DNA of 64,000 nt from Streptomyces albipurpureus (GTDB lineage: Bacteria > Actinomycetota > Actinomycetes > Streptomycetales > Streptomycetaceae). Where the stretch lies: assembly GCF_023701525.1 (NCBI RefSeq), contig NZ_JAMQAW010000008.1, positions 131,071 to 195,070 of the forward strand. The letters run 5' to 3'. The translations under genes were made by a program, and so were the position numbers. Positions 50,973 through 59,670 of this stretch are shown here, in pieces; positions within the stretch are counted from its first letter, which is position 1, and each line of letters opens with the position of its first letter. Below the pieces are notes generated by a model. That model had not been told where the DNA came from. It did no database searches and saw nothing but the letters and a program-made list of their open reading frames with translations.

Positions 50973-52291
50973 AAGCCGTCGTCAACACCCGCCACGGCGG
51001 GCCCGAGACCCTTGAGTACCGCGATCTGGCCGACCCCGAGCCGGGCCCGGGCGAGGTTCTGATCGCGGTACGGGCGGCCGGAGTCAACCGTCTCGACCTG
51101 CTTCAGCGGCGTGGACCGGGCGTACTGCCCGGCTTCAGCCTGCCGCACATCCCGGGCATGGACATCTCCGGCGATATCGTCGCCACCGGCCCGGGTGTCG
51201 AAGGGCGCCGCCTCGGCGATCGGGTCGTCGTCAACCCCGCTGTGGCCTGCGGCCACTGCCAGGAGTGCCGTATCGGTCAGGACGCCTACTGCGCCGACGT
51301 CCAGATCATCGGCGGCAACCGGCCGGGCGGCTACGCCGAACTCGTCGCGGTCCCCGCCACCCACACCCATGTCCTGCCCCCGGGCACCGCCCATATCGCC
51401 GCCGCCGCACTGCCCACCGCCTACGGAATGGCCTGGCAGGCCCTGGTCGTCCGTGGTGAACTGCGCGCCGACGAGACCGTACTGGTCCACGGCGGCGGCA
51501 GCGGAGTGAGCATGGCCGCGGTCCATATCGCCCGCCGGATCGGCGCCCGGGTCATCGTCAGCTCAAGCACCGACGAGAAGTCGGCCCATATGGCCACGGT
51601 CGGCGCCCACGCGACGATCAACAACCGCAGGGAGGACGTCGCCGCCCGCGCCCGTGAACTCAACCACGGCGTCGGCGTCGATCTCGTCCTGGACCATGTC
51701 GGCCCGGCACTCTTCCAGGCCTCGCTCCACTCCCTGAGACTGCGCGGGCGGCTGGTGTTCTGCGGCGATACGTCCGGTACGACGGCCGCTTTCCATCTAC
51801 CGCACGCCTTCCACTGCGGGATCACCCTGCTCGGGGCCGGCTCCTGTGGATACGCCGACTTCGGCGCGATGATCGACTTCTGCTTCGGGGACGGCAGCGG
51901 GATCGAGGGTGAACTCGAACCGATCGTGGACACCCTGCTCCCGCTCTCGGAAGCAGCCGTGGCACACCACCGGATGGAGAGCGGGCAGACGATGGGCAAG
52001 GTCGTGCTGCTCCCGGGGGCAGCGCTGCCCCGGCCCGTGAAGCAGCGCACCACCCAGGGCTCCCGAGCCCCCCAGAGCGATGCCGCGCAGTCATCGAAGG
52101 GACCCTCAGGGAAGGCATCCGCCGCCCACCCGGCCGACCAGGCACCCGCCCCGGCACCCCGCCCCTCCTCCGCCAAGCCGCGCACCGGGACAGCCGTGGT
52201 GTCGAGTGTGTCCGACGTGTCGACCGCTTCGGCTGTTTCGGCCGGGTCGTCGGTGTCGGCCGGGTCGTCGAGGGTGTCGACGCGCTCGTGA
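50969..52291 (+). CDS. Quinone-reductase-like zinc dehydrogenase with disordered tail
   Basis: A 440-aa MDR-family protein. The first 345 residues are a normal enzyme: IPGMDISGDIVATGPGVEGR near residue 60, the four-Cys structural zinc motif CGHCQECRIGQDAYC near 92, and the NAD(P) site VLVHGGGSGVSMAAVHIAR near 172. The last 90 or so residues are a Ser/Ala/Pro-rich tail without homologous fold, ending in SSVSDVSTASAVSAGSSVSA-type repeats; most family members stop before it. Overlapping GTGA junctions on both sides place it firmly in the importer operon. It may act on the imported compound or its product. Confidence 0.88.
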   Translation: MKAVVNTRHGGPETLEYRDLADPEPGPGEVLIAVRAAGVNRLDLLQRRGPGVLPGFSLPHIPGMDISGDIVATGPGVEGRRLGDRVVVNPAVACGHCQECRIGQDAYCADVQIIGGNRPGGYAELVAVPATHTHVLPPGTAHIAAAALPTAYGMAWQALVVRGELRADETVLVHGGGSGVSMAAVHIARRIGARVIVSSSTDEKSAHMATVGAHATINNRREDVAARARELNHGVGVDLVLDHVGPALFQASLHSLRLRGRLVFCGDTSGTTAAFHLPHAFHCGITLLGAGSCGYADFGAMIDFCFGDGSGIEGELEPIVDTLLPLSEAAVAHHRMESGQTMGKVVLLPGAALPRPVKQRTTQGSRAPQSDAAQSSKGPSGKASAAHPADQAPAPAPRPSSAKPRTGTAVVSSVSDVSTASAVSAGSSVSAGSSRVSTRS

Positions 52292-53106
52292 CCGCCCTGG
52301 AGATCGCCCTTGTGCTGGCTGCGGGACTCGCGGCCGGCACGCTCAACACCGTCGTCGGATCGGGCTCGCTCCTCACCTTCCCCGTCCTGGTCGCCCTCGG
52401 CTATCCGCCCGTCGTCGCCAATGTCTCCAACACCGTGGGGCTGACACCCGGGTCGATCAGCGGCGCGCTGGGCTGCCGTCGTGAACTCGCAGTCCAGAAA
52501 CACCGGTTGCTGCCCCTGTCGGTCGCCGCCGTACTCGGCGGGCTGACGGGTGCGCTGCTGCTGCTCAGTCTCTCGGCGGACTCCTTCCGCTCGGTGGTGC
52601 CGCTGCTGGTGCTGCTGGCCGCGCTTCTGATGGCACTTCAGCCCTGGCTCACCCGGCTGGTCAGCGAGCGCCGAAACCGCGCGCCCCAGGGCCCCGGCGC
52701 ACCCCAGCCCACCGGGGGCGGCACCGCCACAGCCGCCCCGACCGCCGCGCGCACGGTCGGCCGGACGCTCCCGCTCGCCGTCTTCGCCGTGAGCGTGTAC
52801 GGCGGATACTTCGGCGCCGCACAGGGCGTTCTGCTGCTGGCCCTGCTCGCGATCGTCCTCGATGACGATCTCCGTCTGCTCAACGGCCTCAAAAACCTTC
52901 TCCAGGCACTGGTCAACCTCATCGCGGCGGCGCTCTTCGCGCTCACCGCGGATGTGGCCTGGCTGCCGGTGCTACTGGTCGCCCTGGGATCGATACCGGG
53001 CGGTCTGCTCGGTGCCGCGCTCGGGCGCCGGGTGCCCGCGTCCGTACTGCGCGCCGTGGTGGTCACGGTGGGCATGGTGGCGGGGGTGGCACTGCTGCTG
53101 ACCTGA
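52288..53106 (+). CDS. TauE/SafE-family membrane exporter
   Basis: A 272-aa membrane protein with about eight TM helices. The N-terminal AAGLAAGTLNTVVGSGSLLT and VVANVSNTVGLTPGSISGAL (about residues 10-60) and the second-half repeat VYGGYFGAAQGVLLLALLAI are the two halves of TauE/SafE/YfcA proteins. These export sulfite, sulfoacetate or other small organic anions. The GTG start overlaps the dehydrogenase stop. Its presence suggests that processing of the imported substrate yields an anion to be removed, but the substrate is not known. Confidence 0.88.
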   Translation: MTALEIALVLAAGLAAGTLNTVVGSGSLLTFPVLVALGYPPVVANVSNTVGLTPGSISGALGCRRELAVQKHRLLPLSVAAVLGGLTGALLLLSLSADSFRSVVPLLVLLAALLMALQPWLTRLVSERRNRAPQGPGAPQPTGGGTATAAPTAARTVGRTLPLAVFAVSVYGGYFGAAQGVLLLALLAIVLDDDLRLLNGLKNLLQALVNLIAAALFALTADVAWLPVLLVALGSIPGGLLGAALGRRVPASVLRAVVVTVGMVAGVALLLT

Positions 53107-53235
53107 ACGAGCACCCGGCGTGCGTACCGGCAGAGCCAGGACCTGGCCTGACCGGGCTCACCCGCGCGGGTACGGGCAGGCAAGAGCGGTCCGGAGAGGG
53201 AAAGTGCGGATGTACGACGACGAAAGGCGAAGAAC

Positions 53236-54534
53236 ATGCTGCGTTGGCTGACTGCGGGCGAGTCCCATGGACCCGCGCTCACCGCGGTGCTGGAAGGAAT
53301 GCCCGCCGGAGTGGAGATTTCCACCAAGGACCTGGCGGACGCCCTGGCCAGACGCCGTCTCGGTAAGGGGCGCGGGGCGCGTATGTTGCTCGAACGCGAC
53401 CAGGTGGAGATCAACGGAGGCGTACGGCACGGGCGGACCATGGGCGGTCCCGTCGCGGTGCGGATCGCCAACACCGAGTGGTCCAAGTGGTCCGAGGTGA
53501 TGGCCCCCGATCCGGCCGATGAGACCGGCCGCTCCTACGACGAACCGGGCCGCTTCCCGGACCGCGGCCGAGCCGCGTCCCTGACCCGCCCGCGCCCCGG
53601 GCACGCCGATCTGGCGGGCATGCAGAAGTACGACTTCGAGGACATCCGCCCGGTACTTGAGCGGGCCAGCGCCCGTGAGACCGCGGCCAGGGTGAGCCTG
53701 GGCGAGGTGGCCCGGGCGTTCCTGACCCAGGTGCTCGACGTCGAGGTGATCAGCCATGTCGTACGCATCGGGTCGGTGGCCCTGCCCGATGGCCTGGTTC
53801 CGGTGCGCGGCTCCCGGGACGCGGTGGACGCCGACCCCGTGCGCTGCCTGGACCCCGCCACCTCGGCCGCCATGGACCAGGAGATCGACGACGCCCACGC
53901 GGACGCCGACACCCTGGGCGGGGTCGTCGAGGTCGTGGTCTACGGACTGCCCCCGGGCCTTGGCAGCCATGTCCACTGGGACCGTCGGCTGGACTCCCGG
54001 CTGGCCGCCTCGATGATGGGCATCCAGGCGATCAAGGGCGTCGAGGTCGGCGACGGTTTCACCACCGCCGCCCGACGCGGTTCGGTCGCCCACGATGAGA
54101 TCGAGGGCGTCGGCGGAACACCGGGGCGGCTCGAAGTCCGAAGGATCACCGAGCGGACGGGCGGCATCGAGGGGGGTATGACGACCGGCGAAGTGCTGCG
54201 CGTCCGCGCGGCGATGAAGCCGATCTCGACCCTGTCCCGCGCGCTGTCGACCGTCGACGTACGCACCGGAGAGGCGGCGAAGGCGATCGCCCAGCGCAGC
54301 GATGTCTGCGCGGTCCCGGCGACCGGAGTGGTCGCGGAAGCCATGGTCGCCCTGGTGCTCGCGGATGCCGTGCTGGAGAAGTTCGGCGGGGACAGCGTCG
54401 GGGAGACCCGGCGCAATGTCCAGGCCTACCTCGCGGCCGCCCGAGTGGTGACCGCGGACTCCTCGGCGCGGTCGGATGACGCGGACCCCTCGCCGCGTAC
54501 GGACGCGCAGCCGGGACCGGAGCGGAGCTCCTGA
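53236..54534 (+). CDS. aroC: Chorismate synthase
   Basis: A 432-aa enzyme converting 5-enolpyruvylshikimate-3-phosphate to chorismate with reduced FMN. The family signatures are intact: [18 protein letters not shown] near residue 8, [17 protein letters not shown] near 116, [12 protein letters not shown] near 141, [19 protein letters not shown] near 315 and [11 protein letters not shown] near 355. A hydrophilic C-terminal tail of about 35 residues follows. No aroK or aroB gene is adjacent, although in Streptomyces the housekeeping aroC normally sits with them. It follows TauE/SafE by 129 bp on the same strand and is closed by a strong terminator. It is probably a second copy or a relative with specialised use. 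Confidence 0.93.
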   Translation: MLRWLTAGESHGPALTAVLEGMPAGVEISTKDLADALARRRLGKGRGARMLLERDQVEINGGVRHGRTMGGPVAVRIANTEWSKWSEVMAPDPADETGRSYDEPGRFPDRGRAASLTRPRPGHADLAGMQKYDFEDIRPVLERASARETAARVSLGEVARAFLTQVLDVEVISHVVRIGSVALPDGLVPVRGSRDAVDADPVRCLDPATSAAMDQEIDDAHADADTLGGVVEVVVYGLPPGLGSHVHWDRRLDSRLAASMMGIQAIKGVEVGDGFTTAARRGSVAHDEIEGVGGTPGRLEVRRITERTGGIEGGMTTGEVLRVRAAMKPISTLSRALSTVDVRTGEAAKAIAQRSDVCAVPATGVVAEAMVALVLADAVLEKFGGDSVGETRRNVQAYLAAARVVTADSSARSDDADPSPRTDAQPGPERSS

Positions 54535-54565
54535 CCGTCGTGGTCCACGGCGGTACGCCGACGAC

Positions 54566-54590
54566 GGCGGCGCGCGACCAGCGCGCCGCC
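54566..54590 (+). terminator. Strong hairpin terminator after chorismate synthase
   Basis: GGCGGCGCGC and GCGCGCCGCC form a perfect 10-bp GC-only stem with loop GACCA, 31 bp after the stop codon. It should end the importer-to-aroC transcript. Confidence 0.8.
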
Positions 54591-54770
54591 CCTTCGGCTT
54601 GCGGCAACGCCGCCACCGGGAAAGGTCGTTGGCCTACGGCACGGCCCCATCCCGTTGGCGTGGTGCCCGATCAACAACCGCTCCGCGGTGGGGTCCTGTC
54701 GGTCTGCGCGGGGCCCCACCCGCCCGGGACGTCACCGGGCGCACCCGGCATCAGACGGTCCGACGCTTCG

Positions 54771-56018
54771 TCACAGAGCGAGCAGCCGTCCCCGGGCCGC
54801 TACGTCAAGGGCCATGTCCACCGCGGTCCACGCCATGGCCAACCCGCCTTCCAGCAAGGCCCGATCGGCCTCCGGCCGTGCAGCGTAGGCCGCGAACTCC
54901 GCCTGATGCAGACCCGCCGTACCCGATCCGATCGACACCAGCGGCTGGATGGAAGGGACGGCCAGCGACACATTGGCCATATCGGTGGAGCCCGCTTGCC
55001 GATCATCGGCGGGTCCCACCGGTGGGAAGGAACGCCCGAGCGCGAGTGCGTTGCGTTCATAGGCGGCGAGCAGCTGGGAATCGTGGCGGAAGTGCGAGTA
55101 CGTGGGCGAGTCGGAACCGATCGTCAGCCGGGTGCGGGTCGCCACCGCGCCCGCCTCAAAACACTCCCGCACCCTGGCCTCCAACTCATGAAGTGCCGGG
55201 AGGGTGGCCGCCCGCACGTAGTACGCCGCCTCGGTCAACTCGGGGATCACATTGGGTACCTGTCCACCGGTCGTGATGATGCCGTGCACCCGCTGATCCG
55301 GAGTCATGTGCTGACGCAGCAGCCCCAGCGCCACCTGAGCGACCGTCAGGGCGTCGGCCGCGTTGAGCCCGTCCTCGGGGCAGGCGGAGGCGTGAGCCGC
55401 CCGTCCCTCATAGCGGATGCTCAGCTGCGCCCTGGCCAGACAGAACGGATCGAGCCGTTCACTCGGCGCCGGATGCACCATCATCGCCGCGTGGACGCCG
55501 GCGAACGCGCCACGCTCCAGCATCAGCACCTTGCCACCGCCGTTCTCCTCGGCGGGGGTGCCCAGGACGCGTACCGTCACACCCAGCTCATCGGCGACCT
55601 CGCCCAGAGCCAGGGCGGCGGTGACGGCCGCGGAGGCGATGACATTGTGTCCGCAGGCGTGGCCGATACCGGGGAGGGCGTCGTACTCGGCGCAGATCCC
55701 GATGACCAGCGGACCGCTGCCCCGCTCGGCGACGAATGCCGTGGGCAGATCACAGACCCCGGTGGTCACCGTAAAACCATGTGCGGTGAGCATGTCACCC
55801 AGCCATCCGCAGGCCCGTTCCTCCTCGAAGCCGAGTTCGGGGTGGGCGTGCAACCGATGGCTGAGCGCCACCAGCTCCGGGGTCGCCCGATCCACCACCG
55901 CACGGGCGGCGGCCTTCACCGCGGCCCCTGCGATGGAGATCTGACCGGGGTCCTCCAGCGCGGTACGGGACGAGGCTGGAACACCCTGATCATGAGATAT
56001 CGCGTTATCAGCGCACAT
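54771..56018 (-). CDS. M20-family amidohydrolase
   Basis: A 415-aa M20D-type amidohydrolase/carboxypeptidase. HAHPELGFEEERA near residue 57, AEYDALPGIGHACGHN near 110 (Asp and His ligands), GTPAEENGGGK near 152 (Glu base and ligand) and the dimerisation domain starting AQLSIRYEGRAAHASA near 192 are all present. The family hydrolyses N-acyl or N-carbamoyl amino acids, aminobenzoyl-glutamate or similar amides. It is divergent from the PucR regulator. The start at 56018 has no convincing ribosome binding site, and the first 30 residues before the fold are uncertain. Confidence 0.88.
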   Translation of the reverse strand: MCADNAISHDQGVPASSRTALEDPGQISIAGAAVKAAARAVVDRATPELVALSHRLHAHPELGFEEERACGWLGDMLTAHGFTVTTGVCDLPTAFVAERGSGPLVIGICAEYDALPGIGHACGHNVIASAAVTAALALGEVADELGVTVRVLGTPAEENGGGKVLMLERGAFAGVHAAMMVHPAPSERLDPFCLARAQLSIRYEGRAAHASACPEDGLNAADALTVAQVALGLLRQHMTPDQRVHGIITTGGQVPNVIPELTEAAYYVRAATLPALHELEARVRECFEAGAVATRTRLTIGSDSPTYSHFRHDSQLLAAYERNALALGRSFPPVGPADDRQAGSTDMANVSLAVPSIQPLVSIGSGTAGLHQAEFAAYAARPEADRALLEGGLAMAWTAVDMALDVAARGRLLAL

Positions 56019-56296
56019 TTCGCGATCGTGTCATGGCGGGGTAGCGGACCGCGATACCCCTACTGCCACCACTTTGAGAACTATGCGGCGGGGGAGCTGT
56101 CCACCCAGGCCCCGGCAACAGCCGCCCTTCACTTAATTCAGGAGCTAAAGGGCGTAGCGCAGACGTTCGCGACGGGATACGTTCCCGATACCGACAACTC
56201 CGAATCGGGGATTCCGGCGATTACGGACATCACCAGCGGGCTTGGAAACCGTCGCCACCAGCCGGATGAACCGTTTACCGAGCAGTGCGGAGCACC
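56019..56296. promoter_or_regulatory. Divergent promoter region of M20 and pucR genes
   Basis: This 278-bp AT-richer interval contains CGCCCTT (56123-56129) and AAGGGCG (56148-56154), a 7-bp inverted repeat around a 18-bp centre. It is a candidate regulator site for the PucR protein. No -35/-10 pair is marked with confidence. Confidence 0.4.
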
Positions 56297-57529
56297 ATGA
56301 ACCAGTCCGTTGTCAGACCAGCTCGCCCCAGCCCGCCGCCCGTAGCGGCCAAGCCCCTGACGCCGGCCGCGGCCGAGGCGTTCGAGCGCAAGCTCAACAG
56401 CCTGGCCCTCTCCGGCGACGGCTGGCTCGCCGTGCTGCGCGCCGTCACCCACCACACCGGCCGCCCCGCCCGTCTGGTGGGCGTGCACGGCGGAGTGCTC
56501 GCCGCGACCGATGACGGCACCACGGCGATGACCCCCGTGAGCGTCGCCCAGGTGTTCGCCAAGGACGGGCCGGCCACGGTGATCTGCGAGCCGGGCTGGA
56601 GCGCCACCGCCCGCGCGGTCCGGGCGGGTGAACGCCGGGTGGGCCTGCTGCTGCTCGGCGGCGCCGAGCGGCGCGCCGACCTGGACGACGACGATGTGCT
56701 GCTGCGGGCCGCCTCCACCGCCATCGCCATCGAGGCGATCCGGCGGGACGCCGTGGCCGCCGCCTCCACCGAGACCGCCGGCCGGCTCATCGACGAGCTT
56801 CGCTTCGGCGCACTGCGCAACCACGCGGAGGTGCTGCGGACCGCGGCCCGATTCGGCCTGAGGCTCGACCAGCCGCACGCCGCCGTGGTCTTCGCCTACG
56901 GCGGGCCCAACCAGCGCACCTGGTCAACGGCCCTTTCCTGGTTGGAGATGCCGGTACGACAGGACGGACAGTTCGGCCTCGCCGTGCTGGAGGGCGATAT
57001 CGACCGGGAGATATCCCGGATCAGGGTCCGCCTCCAGGGCATGGTCGGCGATGAGTTGGTGCTCGCCGCCGCCGGTCCTGTGGTCTCCGATGTCCGAGAG
57101 ACCTCCCGCTCCTTCCGGGACGCCGAGACCGTCCTCGGCCTTCTGCGCCGTCGCCCGGGTGAGGTCGAGTTGATGTTCTCCTCGCTCGGTCTGGCCCAGT
57201 TGCTGTTCGGGGTGTCCCCGGAGCGCCTCCAGGCGTTCGTCGAACAACACCTCGGCCCGATCCTGGAGCGCGAGGAGTGGGTGACCACCCTGAGTGCCTG
57301 GCTCGCGACCAAGGGCAGCCGGGCCGCCGTGGCGGAACTCCTCCATCTCCACCGCAACTCCGTGGGCTACCGAGTGGGCCAGATCCGTGAACTCCTCGAC
57401 GCCAACCCACTCGACCCCGAGGTGACCCTGCGCCTCCAGGCCGCACTCACGGCGCGCGAACTGCTCTCGGTGCTGGGCGAGGACAAGGGCTGCCGCAGGG
57501 GAAACGATTCTGCGCAGCATCCCGGGTGA
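56297..57529 (+). CDS. PucR-family transcriptional regulator
   Basis: A 410-aa regulator. The N-terminal sensory part resembles a GAF/PucR domain (LAVLRAVTHHTGRPARLVGV near residue 40). The middle is a GGDEF-like CdaR/PucR region, and the C-terminal PucR HTH is clear near 360: LLHLHRNSVGYRVGQIRELL. PucR-type proteins control purine or ureide catabolism and other pathways. This one is divergent from the M20 amidohydrolase and close to a nucleoside-type importer, which suits a nitrogen-source role. ATG 56297 has GGAG at 4-5 bp spacing. Confidence 0.9.
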   Translation: MNQSVVRPARPSPPPVAAKPLTPAAAEAFERKLNSLALSGDGWLAVLRAVTHHTGRPARLVGVHGGVLAATDDGTTAMTPVSVAQVFAKDGPATVICEPGWSATARAVRAGERRVGLLLLGGAERRADLDDDDVLLRAASTAIAIEAIRRDAVAAASTETAGRLIDELRFGALRNHAEVLRTAARFGLRLDQPHAAVVFAYGGPNQRTWSTALSWLEMPVRQDGQFGLAVLEGDIDREISRIRVRLQGMVGDELVLAAAGPVVSDVRETSRSFRDAETVLGLLRRRPGEVELMFSSLGLAQLLFGVSPERLQAFVEQHLGPILEREEWVTTLSAWLATKGSRAAVAELLHLHRNSVGYRVGQIRELLDANPLDPEVTLRLQAALTARELLSVLGEDKGCRRGNDSAQHPG

Positions 57530-58043
57530 TCTCACCCGGCTTGGGCAGCCGCAGCCGTAGCCGCAGCCGCAGCCGGGGCCGGGGCCGGGGACTCCGGGCG
57601 ATGGCGTCCATCCCCTGATCACCTGCTTCGCTGCTCTCCTCGCCCAGACAACGCCGTTCGGCTCCGGCGTCACCCGTGGAGGCAATCCGCAGGCTCATCC
57701 GGCACGGCGTACGCACCGTCCTCATCCGGGGAGGCCGATCCCGATCCGGGGAGGCCGATCCCGTCATGTCCCCGGTGAGAAGGCGAGCGACCCGCTCCTC
57801 CTCGACTGGATCGTGACCCCCGGGGGTGCGTAGCGCCCACCGAGCCAGGGCGCCGCGGATCTCGTCCGGCCCGGCGTCCTCCACGTCCCTGGTGGACTCG
57901 GCGACCAACTCGGGCTCCAGCGCGTCACGGATGGTGCGGAGGGTCGCGGGCGGTTCGACCCGACGGCCGTTGATCCTGGTGCTGGAGTCTTCGCCGACTC
58001 CGGTTCCTCCCTGTTGCGGCTGCGGGGGCTCCACCGGGATCAC
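57447..58043 (-). CDS. Possible hypothetical protein with repeat-encoded tail
   Basis: A possible 198-aa protein. The first 110 residues (TLRTIRDALEPELVAESTRD, GPDEIRGALARWALRTPGG, VEEERVARLLTGDMTG) have plausible codon bias and helix-like composition. A GTG start with GGAGG 9 bp upstream supports a gene. The C-terminal part is Arg/Pro/Leu repeats produced by the hexamer repeat at 57543-57590 and then runs antisense into pucR, so the real end may have been lost. The family is unknown. Confidence 0.4.
   Translation of the reverse strand: MIPVEPPQPQQGGTGVGEDSSTRINGRRVEPPATLRTIRDALEPELVAESTRDVEDAGPDEIRGALARWALRTPGGHDPVEEERVARLLTGDMTGSASPDRDRPPRMRTVRTPCRMSLRIASTGDAGAERRCLGEESSEAGDQGMDAIARSPRPRPRLRLRLRLRLPKPGEITRDAAQNRFPCGSPCPRPAPRAVRAP
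57543..57590. repeat. GCAGCC/GGGGCC hexamer tandem repeat
   Basis: About five imperfect GCAGCC units followed by three GGGGCC units form a short tandem array just after pucR. It is the likely cause of the low-complexity Arg-Leu-Arg tail in the minus-strand frame and could be length-variable among strains. Confidence 0.7.
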
Positions 58044-58231
58044 TGTCCACCGCCTCCGAGCCCCGTCCCCGGACCGTGAGGCCTCGCGCGGGTACTCCGG
58101 GCGGGACGGCGAATGCCCGTGGGTGTCGTGAAATCAAGCCAGCTGTCGAGTGTCTTGCCCTGCCTCACCCATCGCTGGCCCACCCCTGCGCAAGAGATAG
58201 ACCACTGAGCCGGCGGATAAGCTCTGGGTCT
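57591..58231. other. Remaining region between pucR and the mod module
   Basis: Apart from the possible minus-strand gene ending at 57447, no gene is supported up to 58231. A tandem GATCCGGGGAGGCCGATCC motif occurs at about 57733-57764. AT content rises after 58130, where the promoter of the molybdate module must lie. Confidence 0.4.
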
Positions 58232-58241
58232 CGCATATGCG
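58232..58241. promoter_or_regulatory. Operator-like palindrome CGCATATGCG
   Basis: CGCATATGCG is a perfect 10-bp palindrome. Its core TCGCATATGC recurs at 58293-58302 overlapping the start codon of the HTH-TOBE regulator. Paired identical sites suggest autoregulation. Confidence 0.5.
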
Positions 58242-58292
58242 GCTCTATAGGTAGGGCAACCTTGTAAATGCATGTCCAATCGGCCTACGGTG

Positions 58293-58302
58293 TCGCATAT
58301 GC
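58293..58302. promoter_or_regulatory. Operator-like site overlapping the regulator start codon
   Basis: TCGCATATGC repeats the core of 58231-58240, and its ATG is the start codon at 58299. Binding here would block translation-start DNA and transcription of the module. The first site lies 62 bp upstream. Confidence 0.45.
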
Positions 58303-58691
58303 AGTCCTACACCATTGGTCAGGCCGCCCGGCTCCTCGGAGTCAGCCCCGATACCGCCCGACGCTGGGCCGACGCCGGCAAGGTGGCCACCCATCGCGAT
58401 GAGAACGGTCGGCGACTCATCGATGGCCGAGACCTTGCGGCTTTCTCCATCGAGGTCGCCCAGACCAGCGGCGAGGAAGAGGAGTCGTACACCTCCGCCC
58501 GCAACGCCTTCCCGGGCATCGTCACCGCCGTCAAGCTCGGTGATGTCGCGGCGCAGGTCGAGATCCAGGCCGGGCCGCACCGACTGGTCTCGCTGCTGAC
58601 GCGAGAGGCCGTGGAGGAGTTGGGGCTGGAAGTCGGGATGCAGGCAACCGCCCGGGTGAAGTCGACCAATGTGCATATCGACCGGCTCTGA
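58299..58691 (+). CDS. Molybdate-responsive HTH-TOBE regulator (BldC-like HTH)
   Basis: A 130-aa two-domain protein. Residues about 1-50 are a MerR/BldC-like HTH (YTIGQAARLLGVSPDTARRW, GRRLIDGRDLAAF). Residues about 65-130 are a Mop/TOBE molybdate-binding domain (SARNAFPGIVTAVKLGDVAA, LVSLLTREAVEELGLEVG). It is thus a ModE-like sensor with a different DNA-binding domain. ATG 58299 is chosen over 58272 because the HTH starts there. It precedes modA by 61 bp and is probably the repressor of the module. Confidence 0.88.
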   Translation: MQSYTIGQAARLLGVSPDTARRWADAGKVATHRDENGRRLIDGRDLAAFSIEVAQTSGEEEESYTSARNAFPGIVTAVKLGDVAAQVEIQAGPHRLVSLLTREAVEELGLEVGMQATARVKSTNVHIDRL

Positions 58692-58752
58692 GCGGCTACG
58701 CCAGCAGACCCGACAGCCCACCCCGCCCCACCCTCACCAAGGAGCCACACCC

Positions 58753-59550
58753 ATGCCCGCTACCGCCGCCCGCCGCCGGGTCCTCGCGCTCGCCCTCACC
58801 GCTGCCGTGCTCGTTCCGCTCACGGCCTGCGGCGACGAGGAGCCCGCCAAGGACAGGAAGGCCGGGGCGGCGGGCACCACTCCCGCTGCCGATCTCACCG
58901 TGCTGGCCGCGTCCTCGCTGACCGATGTCTTCAAGACGGCCGGCGCCGCCTATGAGAAGGACCATCCGGGCACCAAGGTGACCTTCTCCTTCGCCGGCTC
59001 GCAGGAGTTGGCCGCCCAGGTCCGACAAGGCGCCCCCGCCGACGCGCTGGTCACCGCCGACACCAAGACCATGGACACCCTGGCGTCGGATACCGGCACA
59101 CCCACCATCATTGCCAAGAACCGCCTGGTCATCGCCACCACCGAGGGCAATCCCCATAAGATCGACGACCTCAAGGACCTCGCGGACACCAAGCTCAAGG
59201 TGGTGCTCGCCGCTCCCCAGGTACCGGTCGGCCGCTACAGCAAGAAGGTTCTCGGCGCCCAGCAGGTCAAGGTCAAGCCGGTCTCCGAGGAACCCAATGT
59301 CCGCGCGGTCCTGAGCAAGGTCGAACTCGGCGAGGCCGATGCGGGGCTCGTCTACCAGACCGACGCCTCATCCGCCGATGACAAGGTCGACGCCGTCACC
59401 ATCCCCGATGCCCAGAACGCCATCGCCGACTATCCGGCCGCGACCCTGAAGACTTCGAAGAACTCCAAGGCCGCCGCCGCGTTCGTGGCCTGGTTGAGCA
59501 CCCCGGCGGCCCAGAAGATCCTCCGGGACGCGGGCTTCCAGCAGCCGTAG
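58753..59550 (+). CDS. modA: Molybdate ABC transporter substrate-binding lipoprotein
   Basis: A 265-aa periplasmic-type binding protein anchored as a lipoprotein (lipobox LTAC, Cys about residue 20). The mature domain shows the ModA pattern: LTVLAASSLTDVFKTAGAAY with the anion-binding Ser residues, FSFAGSQELAAQVRQGAPAD, APQVPVGRYSKKVL and GLVYQTDAS. AAGGAG lies 8 bp before the ATG. It is followed by the fused permease-ATPase after 120 bp. Confidence 0.93.
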   Translation: MPATAARRRVLALALTAAVLVPLTACGDEEPAKDRKAGAAGTTPAADLTVLAASSLTDVFKTAGAAYEKDHPGTKVTFSFAGSQELAAQVRQGAPADALVTADTKTMDTLASDTGTPTIIAKNRLVIATTEGNPHKIDDLKDLADTKLKVVLAAPQVPVGRYSKKVLGAQQVKVKPVSEEPNVRAVLSKVELGEADAGLVYQTDASSADDKVDAVTIPDAQNAIADYPAATLKTSKNSKAAAAFVAWLSTPAAQKILRDAGFQQP

Positions 59551-59670
59551 CCCCACCGTCCCAACGCGGCCGCTGCCCGGCGCGGGGAGTCGGACAGCGG
59601 GGCGCCGAGCGGGTACACCTCGTACACCAGCCGTCCTTCGCATCGCCGTCCCACCGACACAGGAACCCCG

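Noticed and set aside
57543..57590. CRISPR-like or regulatory repeat array
   Set aside because: The repeats are 6 bp units without spacers; they are a simple tandem repeat.
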